Positions 1 to 9,976 of a stretch of 64,000 nt of DNA are shown piece after piece. This stretch comes from JARRQJ01 sp963761035 (GTDB lineage: Bacteria; Pseudomonadota; Gammaproteobacteria; DRLM01). The notes under the pieces are model-generated. The model searched no databases. It was given only the letters and a program-made list of their open reading frames with translations, and was not told the DNA's origin. The translations under genes were made by a program, and so were the position numbers. Numbering within the stretch: position 1 is the first letter of the stretch; every line of letters begins with the position of its first letter. Where the stretch lies: contig CAVXFH010000002.1 in NCBI GenBank assembly GCA_963761035.1, forward strand, positions 2,232,001-2,296,000, read 5' to 3'.

Positions 1-542
1 CGGCGACCATCGTCCAACAAGTGGCGCACCACGAACTTGACTTGGGTTTGATCGAGGGCGATTGCCAGCATCCCGATATTGAGGTGCAATCCTGGCTGGA
101 AGATGAACTCGTGGTATTTTGTGCGCCGAATTACCCGCTCGCCAAGCAAGGATACGGTTCCTTGGAGGAGCTGGCGGAACAACCCTGGATTTTACGCGAG
201 CCTGGATCCGGTACCCGCGAGACATTCGACCATGCCATGCGCCACCATCATTTACCGCTCAATATCCGCTTGGAACTGGAGCACACGGAGGCGATCAAAC
301 ACGCCGTGGAATTCGGCCTGGGAATCGGTTGCATCTCCCGCCTGGCGTTGCGTGAAGCCTTCCGACGCGGCAGTTTGGTGGCGATTGAGACGCCGGAGCT
401 GGATTTTCGCCGTCAATTTCGTTTTCTTTGGTGTAAACAGAAATACCAGACGGCGGGTATGCGGGAATTTTTGGCACTATGCCGTTCTATTACTGCCGGC
501 AGCAAGCGCAGCGACGACATTCCGCTGCCACTCATCCCTTAG
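1..542 (+). CDS. LysR-family transcriptional regulator, C-terminal part (5' end outside window)
   Basis: The open frame runs in from the left edge (codons from base 3), so only the effector-binding half of a LysR regulator is visible. The segment LDLGLIEG followed by a long alpha/beta region and the motif ILREPGSGTRETF are typical of the periplasmic-binding-protein-like domain of the YeiE/CbbR/CysB-type branch. The N-terminal winged helix is missing, so the target genes cannot be judged. It ends 19 nt before the ETF-QO gene on the same strand. The usual divergent LysR target, if any, would lie to the left of the window. Confidence 0.85.
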   Translation, partial: ATIVQQVAHHELDLGLIEGDCQHPDIEVQSWLEDELVVFCAPNYPLAKQGYGSLEELAEQPWILREPGSGTRETFDHAMRHHHLPLNIRLELEHTEAIKHAVEFGLGIGCISRLALREAFRRGSLVAIETPELDFRRQFRFLWCKQKYQTAGMREFLALCRSITAGSKRSDDIPLPLIP

Positions 543-561
543 ATAGACGAAGAGCCTTGCC

Positions 562-2217
562 ATGCAACGTGATGTGATGGCCTACGATGTGTTGATTGTC
601 GGTGCCGGCCCGGCCGGCCTTTCCGCAGCGATCCGTATCAAACAGCTTGCCGTTGCCGCCGGCAGGGAGGTGAGTGTTTGCGTCTTGGAGAAAGGCGCCC
701 AGGTCGGCGCGCATATCCTCTCCGGTGCGGTGATGGATCCCATCGCCCTCAACGAGCTCATTCCCGACTGGAAAGAGCGCCACGCGCCCCTACTCACTAA
801 AGTGACCGAGGACCGCTTCCTGATACTTACTGAAAACCATGGTAGGCGTATTCCGCCCGGGTTGATTCCGCCGTTGATGCGTAATCATGGGAATTACATC
901 GTCAGCCTGAGCGGGGTTTGCATGTGGTTGGCTGAACAGGCCGAGGCATTAGGTGTTGATATCTTTCCGGGATTTTCCGCCGCCGCGCCGCTCTACGGTG
1001 AAGACGGCGGCGTTAAGGGCGTTATTACGGGCGATATGGGCGTCGCAAGAAATGGCGATCCCAAGCCGGGCTATTCGCCCGGAATGGAACTGCGCGCAAA
1101 ATACACCTTCATCGCCGAGGGCGCGCGGGGTTCATTAGCCAAGCAGGTACAAGCGCGGTTTAAGTTATGCGAAGGCCGCGAGGTTCAGAAGTACGGGATC
1201 GGATTCAAAGAGCTGTGGCGGGTCGATCCGGCGCATCATCGGCCGGGCTTGGTAATCCACACCCTCGGTTGGCCCTTAAACGCAGATACTGGCGGCGGCG
1301 GCTTTCTGTATCACCTGGAGGGAAACCGAATCGCCGTGGGGTTTGTGGTCCATCTAGATTATGCGAATCCCTATCTCAGTCCTTTCGATGAGTTTCAGCG
1401 CTTCAAGACTCATCCGGCGCTGCGCGAGGGTTTCGCCAACGGCGAACGCCTGTGTTATGGCGCCCGTGCCATAACGGAGGGGGGGCTGCAGTCGCTCCCG
1501 AAGCTAACTTTCCCGGGCGGGGCCTTGATAGGGTGCAGCGCCGGGTTTGTGAATTTGCCGCGTATCAAGGGCAGCCACAATGCCATGAAGAGCGGCATGC
1601 TGGCCGCCGAGGCGGCTTTTCAGGCGATTTGCGACGAGGGTTGCAATGGCGGCGAGTTGACCAATTATTCGCGGGCGACCATGGATTCGTGGGTATATCA
1701 AGACCTCGATGCGGCGCGGAACGTAAAGCCCGCTTTGTCGCGCTGGGGGCTGTGGGGCGGCATGCTCTACGCGGGCATTGAGCTGTGGCTGCGGCATGTT
1801 AGGGTCAGATTACCCTGGACCTTGGCCCATCGCAAAGCCGATTACGCCGCGCTTGATCCCGCGAGCGGCCAGCGGCCGATCGTCTATCCCAAACCGGATG
1901 GCGTGCTGAGTTTCGATAAACTCAGTTCCGTCTATCTGTCCGGCGTGAATCACGAAGAGGATCAGCCCGTGCATCTGCGAATCGCGCGACCACAACTCGC
2001 CATCGAACATAATCTCAGGATCTACGATGCCCCCGAGCAGCGCTATTGCCCGGCGGGGGTTTTCGAGATCGTGCGTGCGGCGAACGAGGCGCCACGCTTG
2101 CAGATCAATGCGTCCAACTGCATTCATTGCAAGACTTGTGATATCAAAGATCCGCTGCAAAACATTACCTGGGTAACACCCGAGGGCGGCGGTGGACCCA
2201 ATTACGTGGATATGTAG
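562..2217 (+). CDS. Electron transfer flavoprotein-ubiquinone oxidoreductase (ETF-QO)
   Basis: This is a 551-residue flavoprotein that passes electrons from reduced ETF to the ubiquinone pool at the inner membrane. The N-terminal FAD-binding motif VGAGPAGLSAAIRI is at about residues 11-24. The C-terminal ferredoxin-like segment NCIHCKTCDIKDP supplies cysteines for a [4Fe-4S] cluster. Length and domain order match the full family. The start at ATG 562 follows the LysR stop by 19 nt. No etfA or etfB is visible, so the electron donor must be encoded elsewhere. An alternative ATG lies eight codons downstream. Confidence 0.95.
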   Translation: MQRDVMAYDVLIVGAGPAGLSAAIRIKQLAVAAGREVSVCVLEKGAQVGAHILSGAVMDPIALNELIPDWKERHAPLLTKVTEDRFLILTENHGRRIPPGLIPPLMRNHGNYIVSLSGVCMWLAEQAEALGVDIFPGFSAAAPLYGEDGGVKGVITGDMGVARNGDPKPGYSPGMELRAKYTFIAEGARGSLAKQVQARFKLCEGREVQKYGIGFKELWRVDPAHHRPGLVIHTLGWPLNADTGGGGFLYHLEGNRIAVGFVVHLDYANPYLSPFDEFQRFKTHPALREGFANGERLCYGARAITEGGLQSLPKLTFPGGALIGCSAGFVNLPRIKGSHNAMKSGMLAAEAAFQAICDEGCNGGELTNYSRATMDSWVYQDLDAARNVKPALSRWGLWGGMLYAGIELWLRHVRVRLPWTLAHRKADYAALDPASGQRPIVYPKPDGVLSFDKLSSVYLSGVNHEEDQPVHLRIARPQLAIEHNLRIYDAPEQRYCPAGVFEIVRAANEAPRLQINASNCIHCKTCDIKDPLQNITWVTPEGGGGPNYVDM

Positions 2218-2286
2218 TTTGGTGTTTTCGCCGTTGTCATTTTCGAGGCAAGAAAGCGCCGCCGGATAAGCAAGTAAGGAAGGAAA

Positions 2287-3402
2287 ATGCGGTTTGAGCT
2301 ACTGAAAAATGACGGCGCCGCGCGCCGCGGCCGCATGACATTCGCGCGCGGCACGGTGGAGACGCCGGCCTTTATGCCCGTAGGCACTTATGGCACGGTA
2401 AAGGCCATGACCTCTGAGGAGCTGCGCCAACTCGGCACGGAGATCATCCTCGGCAATACCTTTCATCTGCTGTTGCGCCCCGGTACCGAGATAATACGCA
2501 GCCACGGCGGGCTCCACGACTTCATGCATTGGCAAGGCCCCATCCTCACCGATTCCGGCGGTTTTCAGGTTTTCAGTCTCGGAGAATTGCGCAAGATCAC
2601 CGAACAGGGCGTAGCGTTTCGGTCGCCGATCAACGGCGATCCAGTGTTCCTTGGCCCTGAGGAGTCGATGGCGGCGCAACGAGCCTTCGGTGCGGATATC
2701 GTGATGATCTTTGACGAGTGCACGCCTTATCCGGCGGTTGAACAACAGGCGCGGGAATCCATGGAAATGTCGCTGCGGTGGGCGCGCCGCAGCCGTGCGG
2801 CCCATGGCGATAATCCGGCGGCCCTGTTCGGCATCGTGCAGGGTGGAATGCACGAACACTTGCGCGAGGTATCGCTGGCCGGGTTAGAGGAGATCGGCTT
2901 TGAGGGTTATGCCATCGGCGGCCTTTCGGTGGGCGAACCCAAAGAAGATATGGCGCGCATCCTCGACCATCTCGCGCCGCGGATGCCGGCCGCCTGCCCC
3001 CGTTATTTGATGGGAGTCGGGACCCCGGAGGACATTGTCGAAGCGGTGCGGCGCGGCATCGATATGTTCGACTGCGTCATCCCTACCCGCAACGCCCGTA
3101 ACGGCCATTTGTTCATAAGGGGCGGAGAAATACGTATCCGCAACGCCCGCTACCGCAACGACACGCGGCCATTGGATGAAGCGTGCGCCTGTTATACCTG
3201 CCGCTATTACAGTCGGGCCTATCTGCGGCATCTGGATCAATGCAATGAGATCTTGGGCGCGCGTCTTAATACGCTCCATAACCTGTTTTATTATCAAATC
3301 TTGATGCGGGAATTGCGCGACGCCATCGCGATGGGGCGGCTTGAGGCCTATGTGCGGGATTTTTATGCCGGGCGGGTGCAAAGCGAGCCGGCTGTGTCAT
3401 AA
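2287..3402 (+). CDS. tgt: tRNA-guanine transglycosylase (queuine tRNA-ribosyltransferase)
   Basis: The enzyme exchanges the wobble guanine of GUN-anticodon tRNAs for preQ1 during queuosine synthesis. The 371-residue product shows the substrate-binding DSGGFQ motif, the region DCVIPTRNARNG with the catalytic aspartate, and the C-terminal zinc site CACYTC with a downstream His. A purine-rich ribosome site (aaggaagga) sits just before ATG 2287. It heads the usual tgt-yajC-secD-secF order of gammaproteobacteria. QueD and FolE2, earlier enzymes of the same pathway, lie about 14 kb away in the window. Confidence 0.98.
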   Translation: MRFELLKNDGAARRGRMTFARGTVETPAFMPVGTYGTVKAMTSEELRQLGTEIILGNTFHLLLRPGTEIIRSHGGLHDFMHWQGPILTDSGGFQVFSLGELRKITEQGVAFRSPINGDPVFLGPEESMAAQRAFGADIVMIFDECTPYPAVEQQARESMEMSLRWARRSRAAHGDNPAALFGIVQGGMHEHLREVSLAGLEEIGFEGYAIGGLSVGEPKEDMARILDHLAPRMPAACPRYLMGVGTPEDIVEAVRRGIDMFDCVIPTRNARNGHLFIRGGEIRIRNARYRNDTRPLDEACACYTCRYYSRAYLRHLDQCNEILGARLNTLHNLFYYQILMRELRDAIAMGRLEAYVRDFYAGRVQSEPAVS

Positions 3403-3473
3403 TAACGACCTTTCGCGGTCTCCGGATGCGGGGACCGATCATAGGATAGTCAAGAGAATAAAAAGGGTTAGCC

Positions 3474-3803
3474 ATGAGTTTTTTGATTTCCGATGCCTGG
3501 GCCGAGGCCGCGCCCGCGGCGAGCCAACAGTCCGGTTTAATGGGGTTTGTCCCGCTTGCCGTCATTTTCGTTTTGTTCTATTTCTTGCTGATCCGTCCGC
3601 AAATGAAGCGCGCCAAGGATCATCGCAAAATGGTTGAGACTTTGGCGAAGAACGACGAAGTGGTGACCAGCGGCGGCCTGCTCGGCAAGATCATCAACGT
3701 CGAAGAGAGTTTCATTACTATGGAAATCGCCGACGGCGTGCGGGTCAAAGTGCAAAAGAACGCCGTGACCTCTCTGATGCCCAAGGGGACCGCCAAAAGC
3801 TGA
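3474..3803 (+). CDS. yajC: Sec translocon accessory protein YajC
   Basis: This 109-residue inner-membrane protein associates with SecDF. It has one N-terminal membrane segment (about residues 23-41, VPLAVIFVLFYFLLIRP) followed by a basic, soluble domain with the family's DEVVTSGGLLGKI pattern. Length is normal. It lies between tgt and secD, as expected, and is probably co-transcribed with them. Confidence 0.97.
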   Translation: MSFLISDAWAEAAPAASQQSGLMGFVPLAVIFVLFYFLLIRPQMKRAKDHRKMVETLAKNDEVVTSGGLLGKIINVEESFITMEIADGVRVKVQKNAVTSLMPKGTAKS

Positions 3804-3838
3804 TCGTCGTTGAGTCCTGTGTTCGGAATTCTCACTAC

Positions 3839-5698
3839 ATGATCAACCGTTATCCAGTCTGGAAATATCTCCTTATCGCCGCGATATTGCTGGTGGGTTT
3901 GGTATATGCCGCGCCCAATCTCTATGGAGAGAACCCGGCCTTACAGATATCCTCGTTGCGTGGCGCCCAGGTGGATAACACCGTGGAGAAGCGGGTGAAT
4001 TTGGCCTTGAGCCAGGCGGGATTGAAGACCATCGGCATCGACCATCCAACCGGGCAGTTGCTGGTGCGATTTGCCGATACCGAGAGCCAGCTCAAGGCTC
4101 AGGATGCGGTGCAGAAGGAATTGGGCGATGATTTCGTAATTGCTCTCAATCTCGCTCCTACCACCCCGGCGTGGTTGCGCGTCCTTGGCGCTAAGCCCAT
4201 GTACCTTGGCCTCGATCTGCGCGGCGGCGTTCACTTTCTTATGGAGGTGGACATGGAGTCGGTCATACAGCAGAGGCTGGAGCGTTACGTTGAAGACCTG
4301 CGCACCGATCTGCGCACCGAGAAGATCCGCTATGCGGACATTGCCCGCCGCGGCAACGATGTGGAGTTGAAATTCAATAGCGCCCAGGAACGTGATAGTG
4401 CCCGTGCGGAAATTCACAAGCAATTCCCCGAGTTGGATATGAAAGAAGTCGAAGAGGACGGCAGTTTCAATTTATTGGCGGCGGTGAGCGATAAGCAACA
4501 GCGCGAGATCCGCAAGTCCGCGGTACAGCAAAACATCACCACTTTGCGCAACCGCGTTAACGAGCTGGGCGTGGCCGAACCGGTGATCCAGCAACAGGGC
4601 GAGAACCGCATCGTAGTGGAATTACCCGGCGTACAGGATACCGCCCGCGCCAAGGAGATCCTGGGTGCCACAGCTACCCTGGAGTTTCGCATGGTGGACG
4701 AGGAGCACAATGCCGCGGAAGCGGCGGCGGGTCACGTGCCCATTGGTTCGCGTTTATACAAGACCCGCAAGGGCGAACCGGTGTTGCTGCTGAAACGGAT
4801 CATCATAACCGGTGACGCCATCACCGATGCGGCATCGGGCATAGAGCAGCGCGACGGCAGCCCCGCGGTATTTATCACCTTGGACGGCAAGGGCGCGCGC
4901 GCCATGTACAACACCACCAAGGACAATATCGGCAAGCTCATGGCGGTGGTATTCATCGAGAACAAGACCGAAACCCATTACGAGGGCGGCAAGGCGGTGA
5001 AGGTTAAAAAGCGGGTGGAAGAGGTGATCAACCGCGCCACCATTCGCGATGCCCTGAGCAAGCGTTTCCAGATCACCGGTCTGGACAGCACCGAGGAAGC
5101 GCGTAATTTGGCCTTACTGTTGCGCGCCGGCGCACTGGCCGCACCGCTGGATATTATCGAGGAACGCACCGTAGGCCCCAGTCTGGGGCAGGAAAACATC
5201 GACAAGGGTTTCATGTCGTGTCTTATCGGTTTCGTATTGGTGGTGATCTTCATGGTGGCGCGCTACAAAGTGTTCGGGCTATTCGCCAGCGCGGCGCAGA
5301 TGGCGAATCTGGTGCTGATTATCGCCATCCTCTCCCTATTGCAAGCCACGCTGACCTTGCCCGGCATCGCGGGTATTGTGCTGACCGTGGGTATGGCGGT
5401 GGACGCCAACGTGCTGATCAATGAGCGCATCCGCGAGGAATTGCGTAACGGCAACACGCCCTTCGCCAGCATCGAAGCGGGGTATGAACGCGCCTTCGGC
5501 ACCATCGCCGACTCCAACATCACTACCCTTATAGCGGGGCTGATGTTGTTCGTGTTGGGTAGCGGCCCGGTGAAGGGTTTTGCCGTGGTGCTGTGCATCG
5601 GCATTTTGACATCCATGTTTACCGCGCTGATGGGTACGCGTTCTCTGGTGTATCTCGTATACGGCGGCCGGCGCCGCATCGATAAGCTGGCGGTATGA
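3839..5698 (+). CDS. secD: Protein translocase subunit SecD
   Basis: This RND-like membrane protein uses the proton motive force to help pull secreted proteins through SecYEG. The 619-residue product has an N-terminal membrane anchor, the P1-head periplasmic region, the D1 motif DLRGGVHFLMEVD, and a C-terminal six-helix bundle with the D4 motif VGMAVDANVLINERIREEL. Length is as in other proteobacteria. It begins 35 nt after yajC and ends 7 nt before secF. Confidence 0.98.
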   Translation: MINRYPVWKYLLIAAILLVGLVYAAPNLYGENPALQISSLRGAQVDNTVEKRVNLALSQAGLKTIGIDHPTGQLLVRFADTESQLKAQDAVQKELGDDFVIALNLAPTTPAWLRVLGAKPMYLGLDLRGGVHFLMEVDMESVIQQRLERYVEDLRTDLRTEKIRYADIARRGNDVELKFNSAQERDSARAEIHKQFPELDMKEVEEDGSFNLLAAVSDKQQREIRKSAVQQNITTLRNRVNELGVAEPVIQQQGENRIVVELPGVQDTARAKEILGATATLEFRMVDEEHNAAEAAAGHVPIGSRLYKTRKGEPVLLLKRIIITGDAITDAASGIEQRDGSPAVFITLDGKGARAMYNTTKDNIGKLMAVVFIENKTETHYEGGKAVKVKKRVEEVINRATIRDALSKRFQITGLDSTEEARNLALLLRAGALAAPLDIIEERTVGPSLGQENIDKGFMSCLIGFVLVVIFMVARYKVFGLFASAAQMANLVLIIAILSLLQATLTLPGIAGIVLTVGMAVDANVLINERIREELRNGNTPFASIEAGYERAFGTIADSNITTLIAGLMLFVLGSGPVKGFAVVLCIGILTSMFTALMGTRSLVYLVYGGRRRIDKLAV

Positions 5699-5705
5699 GG
5701 AGCGA

Positions 5706-6653
5706 ATGATGGCGGGATTTTCTCTGGTCAGTGTCAATTGGGATTTCATGGGCAAGCGCCGCGCGGCGATAGTGGTGTCCTTGGCCTTGATACTGGTGTC
5801 CATCATCTCGTTCATCGCCCGCGGTTTTAACTTCGGTATCGATTTCACCGGCGGTATTCTGGTGGAGGCGCAATACCAAAAGCCGGTGGAGCTGGATACA
5901 GTGCGCGATGCCTTGGAAAAGGGCGGATTTACCAAGGTCATGGTGCAGTACTTCGGCACGGCCCATGATGTTTTGATCCGCGTACCGCCGGGTAAGGAAG
6001 GCAGCAGCGCTCAGGTCAGCAGCGCTATGCTCAGCGCCTTGCGCGAAGGCAGTGCCGGTAATGGCGTGGAGCAACGCCGGGTGGAATTCGTCGGTCCTCA
6101 GGTGGGAGGCGAACTGGCCAGCGACGGCGGTTTGGCTATTCTCGTGGCTCTGTTCGGTATCTTCGTCTATGTGATGATCCGTTTCGAGTGGCGCTTCGCC
6201 TTGGGGGCGATTGTGGCGACACTGCATGACGTGATCATCACGGTGGGACTGTTTTCGGTGACGGGGCTGGAGTTCGATCTCACGGTGCTGGCGGCGGTGC
6301 TCGCGGTGATCGGTTATTCGGTGAACGACACGGTGGTGGTGTTCGATCGTATCCGGGAAAATTTTCGCAAGATGCGCAAGGCCGAGCCGGTGGATGCCAT
6401 GAACGCCGCCATCAATCAGACTCTGTCCCGTACCACCATCACGTCTTTCGTGACCTTGCTGGCGGTGCTGGCCCTGTTGTTCTTCGGCGGGGATTTGATC
6501 CGCAATTTCTCCATCGCGTTAGTGGCCGGCATCATCGTCGGCACCTTCTCCTCCATCTATGTCGCGAGCGCCATCGCCTTGATGCTGGGCGTTAGCAAGG
6601 CGGATTTGATGCCTATGAAGAAAGATGGAGCCGATTTGAACGCGCGTCCCTGA
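5706..6653 (+). CDS. secF: Protein translocase subunit SecF
   Basis: SecF is the partner of SecD in the SecDF complex. The 315-residue product carries FNFGIDFTGGILVE after the first membrane helix and the signature GYSVNDTVVVFDRIREN in the helix-4 region. ATG 5706 comes 7 nt after the secD stop, so the two are translationally linked. A second ATG three nucleotides further on is an equally possible start. The gene ends the operon and faces a convergent GGDEF gene 143 nt away. Confidence 0.97.
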   Translation: MMAGFSLVSVNWDFMGKRRAAIVVSLALILVSIISFIARGFNFGIDFTGGILVEAQYQKPVELDTVRDALEKGGFTKVMVQYFGTAHDVLIRVPPGKEGSSAQVSSAMLSALREGSAGNGVEQRRVEFVGPQVGGELASDGGLAILVALFGIFVYVMIRFEWRFALGAIVATLHDVIITVGLFSVTGLEFDLTVLAAVLAVIGYSVNDTVVVFDRIRENFRKMRKAEPVDAMNAAINQTLSRTTITSFVTLLAVLALLFFGGDLIRNFSIALVAGIIVGTFSSIYVASAIALMLGVSKADLMPMKKDGADLNARP

Positions 6654-6796
6654 ATGGGAAATTAAAGATCCGAGTTAAATGCAGTATGCAAAAAGCCGCA
6701 AGCTGACGGTATTTATGCATTTCCCGAGTTGTAATTCCCAAAAGCTACCCCGTCTATCCGACCTATTTGACGTGCATTCGATGCGGCGCATCGATC

Positions 6797-8170
6797 TCAC
6801 GCCATAGGGGTCGAGGCGACGCCGTCGGTCTGATCCGATTCGATACGGTTGCGGCCGAGCCGTTTGGCGCGATACATGGCGTGATCCGCGCGTTGAATGA
6901 AGCTCTCCGGGGTCTCTCCCGGCCGGTACAGGCTCAGTCCCGCCGAGAAAGAGGGCAACGGTAAGGCCGACCCCTCTTGCTGGAAGCTGGTTTCCTGCGC
7001 GCGTTTTTGTACTTTGCGCAGCGCCCGTATCGCACCTTCCACATGGGTGTTGGGCAGCAGCACCGCGAACTCTTCGCCGCCGTAACGCGCCACCAGGTCA
7101 TGATGACGGAAGATAGACAGGATTTCCCCGGCAAAAACGCGCAGTACCTCATCGCCGGCGGCATGGCCGAACTTGTCGTTGACGGCTTTGAAACCGTCCA
7201 GGTCGATCAAGGCCAGGGATAAGGGATTGCCGTAACGCTGAACGCGTCCCACTTCATCTTGCATACGGCGCATGAAGGCGCGCCGATTGGGTAACCCCGT
7301 GAGATCGTCGGTCAAGCTCAGTAGATGAATGCGGGTCAACTCATCGCTGAGTTGCTGGCTGTCCACCTCGATTACTCGCAGATAATTATGGGTCTCATCG
7401 AGCTTGGCGGATAGCTTACGATGTCCGTCCAGTAATTTTTCGGTCTCTTGGATGAGATGTTGCTTCAGAGCGGTGAATTCCTGTTGAGAATTGGCTTGGT
7501 GTAAGAGCTGATTTTGCTTGTCCAGCAGGGCGCCGAATTCCTGACTGTGTTTGATGGAGGCGGTAACCTGTTGCGCCAGCGCATGTTGGATGCGCTGTAT
7601 TCCCTGGCGCTTCTCGTCCAAATGTCTGCGATAAGAAAGATCGACGCGGCGGTCCGGTTCGTTGTTGGACGGCGGGGACTGTTCGAGTTCAGTCTCCGGG
7701 GCGGGTTGTAGCTCAGGGACGCTATGCGGTACTTCTTTGGCAACCGCGCTGGGTTTTGTTCCCCGAATGTTGAAGCTCGCCAGCAGGGGAGACAGGGCGT
7801 TTTCGATGATATCGTCGGCTTCCTGGGCGCCGCGAGTGAGTTCATCGCTGTTGGCGCTCAAAAAATCTTGCAGGTGCTTGAGATCTGCCGAGGCCAGGGG
7901 GGGGAGTAAACGCATCTCCAGCAGCTTCAATTGCACCTGGAGCGAAGAACCATGGGGCAACTGCTGGGCCAAGGTATCAAGCATCAAGGTCAACAAGTTG
8001 GCATAGGCATATTCGACCTGCTGGCAAGTGGCTTCGGTATCGCGGATGACCTGCTCGATGTAATTGTATATCGTCGCGCCGCCCTCGCTGCGCTTGAGGG
8101 AGTCCAGTAGACGCAAAATCTTGCTGGTGACGCTGGGTATTAAAATGGTGTCTGTCGGCTCGGTCAACAT
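6797..8170 (-). CDS. Diguanylate cyclase with N-terminal helical domain
   Basis: The 457-residue protein has a C-terminal GGDEF domain (about residues 280-450) with an active-site GGEEF and an RHHD inhibitory site five residues before it. It should therefore make cyclic di-GMP with product feedback. The N-terminal 200 residues are helical and include a conserved-looking segment of charged helices. A long coiled-coil-like linker precedes the cyclase. No membrane segment is evident, so it is probably cytoplasmic. The input signal is unknown. Cyclic di-GMP often controls exopolysaccharide export, which fits the surface locus further along, but no direct link is visible. Confidence 0.9.
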   Translation of the reverse strand: MLTEPTDTILIPSVTSKILRLLDSLKRSEGGATIYNYIEQVIRDTEATCQQVEYAYANLLTLMLDTLAQQLPHGSSLQVQLKLLEMRLLPPLASADLKHLQDFLSANSDELTRGAQEADDIIENALSPLLASFNIRGTKPSAVAKEVPHSVPELQPAPETELEQSPPSNNEPDRRVDLSYRRHLDEKRQGIQRIQHALAQQVTASIKHSQEFGALLDKQNQLLHQANSQQEFTALKQHLIQETEKLLDGHRKLSAKLDETHNYLRVIEVDSQQLSDELTRIHLLSLTDDLTGLPNRRAFMRRMQDEVGRVQRYGNPLSLALIDLDGFKAVNDKFGHAAGDEVLRVFAGEILSIFRHHDLVARYGGEEFAVLLPNTHVEGAIRALRKVQKRAQETSFQQEGSALPLPSFSAGLSLYRPGETPESFIQRADHAMYRAKRLGRNRIESDQTDGVASTPMA

Positions 8171-8647
8171 GGATTATCCCCCTCGTTTTACGTCCATGTT
8201 GCTGGTGCCGGGCCTTTGATCTTATGGATCTTATGGGCTTTTACCGGCGGGTCTGCCAAAAAAATTTGCTGGATGCTGCTATCGTCTCTCGGGACAGATC
8301 GCGCAAATTTCCCAATTTGAAATGGCATTAATTGCGCGGAGAAATAAAATTTCGTTATCGCGAGTCCAGACTATTAACAATACCCAGCCCTATCCCTTCT
8401 GCCGATGGAACTCAACATACTCAGCGCTTTATCCCCCTGCGCTAGGCGGCAGAACATGGAATCACTATAGCATGGAATCGGATTTAATCGAATCCCAGCC
8501 GACCCTACAATGGCAGCATGCCCCGATGATAAGGATATAGCTTGGACGTCCTTGTACGGCCACGGATTTCCCTACTGCAACGAGGGCGGAAATCGGGTAT
8601 GCTCTGGCGACTTTCGAGCAGCAGTAACGACCTAGTCAGGTGACAGA
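8171..8647. other. Divergent intergenic region, no gene found
   Basis: This 477-nt region between the GGDEF gene (minus) and glyA (plus) should hold both promoters. The open frames in it look non-coding. I see no glycine riboswitch architecture before glyA, and no strong paired -35/-10 elements that I would defend. Confidence 0.5.
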
Positions 8648-9904
8648 ATGTATACACGAGACATGCGCATTGCCGACTTTGATGGGGCCTTGTGGACCGC
8701 TATGTGCCAGGAGGCAATCCGCCAAGAGGAGCACATCGAACTCATTGCCTCGGAAAATTATGCCAGTCCACGGGTGTTGGAGGCACAAGGTTCTGTTTTG
8801 ACAAATAAATATGCCGAAGGCTACCCCGGCAAGCGTTATTATGGCGGCTGCGAATACGTGGATATCGCCGAACAGCTTGCCATCGATCGCGCCAAGGAGT
8901 TGTTTGGCGCCGCTTACGTCAATGTTCAGCCCCACTCCGGATCTCAGGCCAATGCCGCCGTGTACATGGCCTTGCTCAATCCCGGCGATACCATTCTGGG
9001 GATGAGCCTGGCTCACGGCGGACACTTGACGCACGGGGCCAAGGTGAATTTTTCAGGAAAGTTATATAACGCCGTGCAATACGGCCTGAATGCCGCAAGC
9101 GGTGAAATCGATTATGCGCAGGTAGAGCATCTGGCCCGCGATCACCGACCCAAGATGATAGTGGCCGGATTCAGCGCCTATTCGCGGGTGGTGGATTGGG
9201 CGCGCTTCCGCGCTATCGCCGATGAGATCGGGGCTTATTTATTCGTAGACATCGCCCATGTGGCGGGTCTGATTGTCGCCGATCTCTACCCCAATCCGGT
9301 GCGGCTCGCCGATGTCACCACTACCACCACCCATAAGACCCTGCGCGGACCGCGCGGTGGAATGATCATGGCGCGCTCCAATCCGGAGGTCGAGAAGAAA
9401 CTCGGCTCAATGGTTTTCCCCGGCAGTCAGGGCGGCCCCTTGATGCATGTGATCGCGGCCAAAGCGGTGGCCTTCAAGGAGGCATTGCAGGAAGACTTCA
9501 GGTCCTACCAGCGCCAGGTATTGGAGAATTCCCGGGCTATGGCCCAAGCGATGATGGATCGCGGATACAAGGTGGTGTCCGGCGGAACCGATAACCACCT
9601 GTTCCTGGTGGATCTCGTAGACAAGGATATTACCGGTAAGGATGCGGAGACGGTCCTCGGCGCGGTCCATATCACCGTCAACAAAAATGCCGTCCCCAAT
9701 GATCCGCGTTCGCCTTTCGTCACCAGCGGTATCCGTATCGGTACCCCGGCCATCACGACGCGCGGTTTCGAGACGGCGCAATCGCAGGAATTGGCCGGGT
9801 GGATTTGCGACATCTTGGATAAACCCCAGGATGCCGCCGTTGCGGAACGGGTGCGCCGCCAGGTAGCGGAGATCACCCGCCGCCATCCCGTATATCAGAA
9901 ATAG
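8648..9904 (+). CDS. glyA: Serine hydroxymethyltransferase
   Basis: This PLP enzyme interconverts serine and glycine and charges tetrahydrofolate with a one-carbon unit. The 418-residue product matches family length. The PLP lysine lies in TTTTHKTLRGPRGG, and the N-terminal ELIASENYASP and EGYPGKRYYGG segments are intact. It begins a long same-strand run (nrdR, rib genes, nusB, thiL, pgpA) seen in many gammaproteobacteria. ATG 8648 gives MYTRDMRIADFD; a second ATG at 8663 is also possible. Confidence 0.98.
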   Translation: MYTRDMRIADFDGALWTAMCQEAIRQEEHIELIASENYASPRVLEAQGSVLTNKYAEGYPGKRYYGGCEYVDIAEQLAIDRAKELFGAAYVNVQPHSGSQANAAVYMALLNPGDTILGMSLAHGGHLTHGAKVNFSGKLYNAVQYGLNAASGEIDYAQVEHLARDHRPKMIVAGFSAYSRVVDWARFRAIADEIGAYLFVDIAHVAGLIVADLYPNPVRLADVTTTTTHKTLRGPRGGMIMARSNPEVEKKLGSMVFPGSQGGPLMHVIAAKAVAFKEALQEDFRSYQRQVLENSRAMAQAMMDRGYKVVSGGTDNHLFLVDLVDKDITGKDAETVLGAVHITVNKNAVPNDPRSPFVTSGIRIGTPAITTRGFETAQSQELAGWICDILDKPQDAAVAERVRRQVAEITRRHPVYQK

Positions 9905-9976
9905 CGTCATTATTCGCGCTCATTCGCCAAGGATGCAAGGCAATGGCGGGCGGGGAGGCAACAAGGTCTAACCATC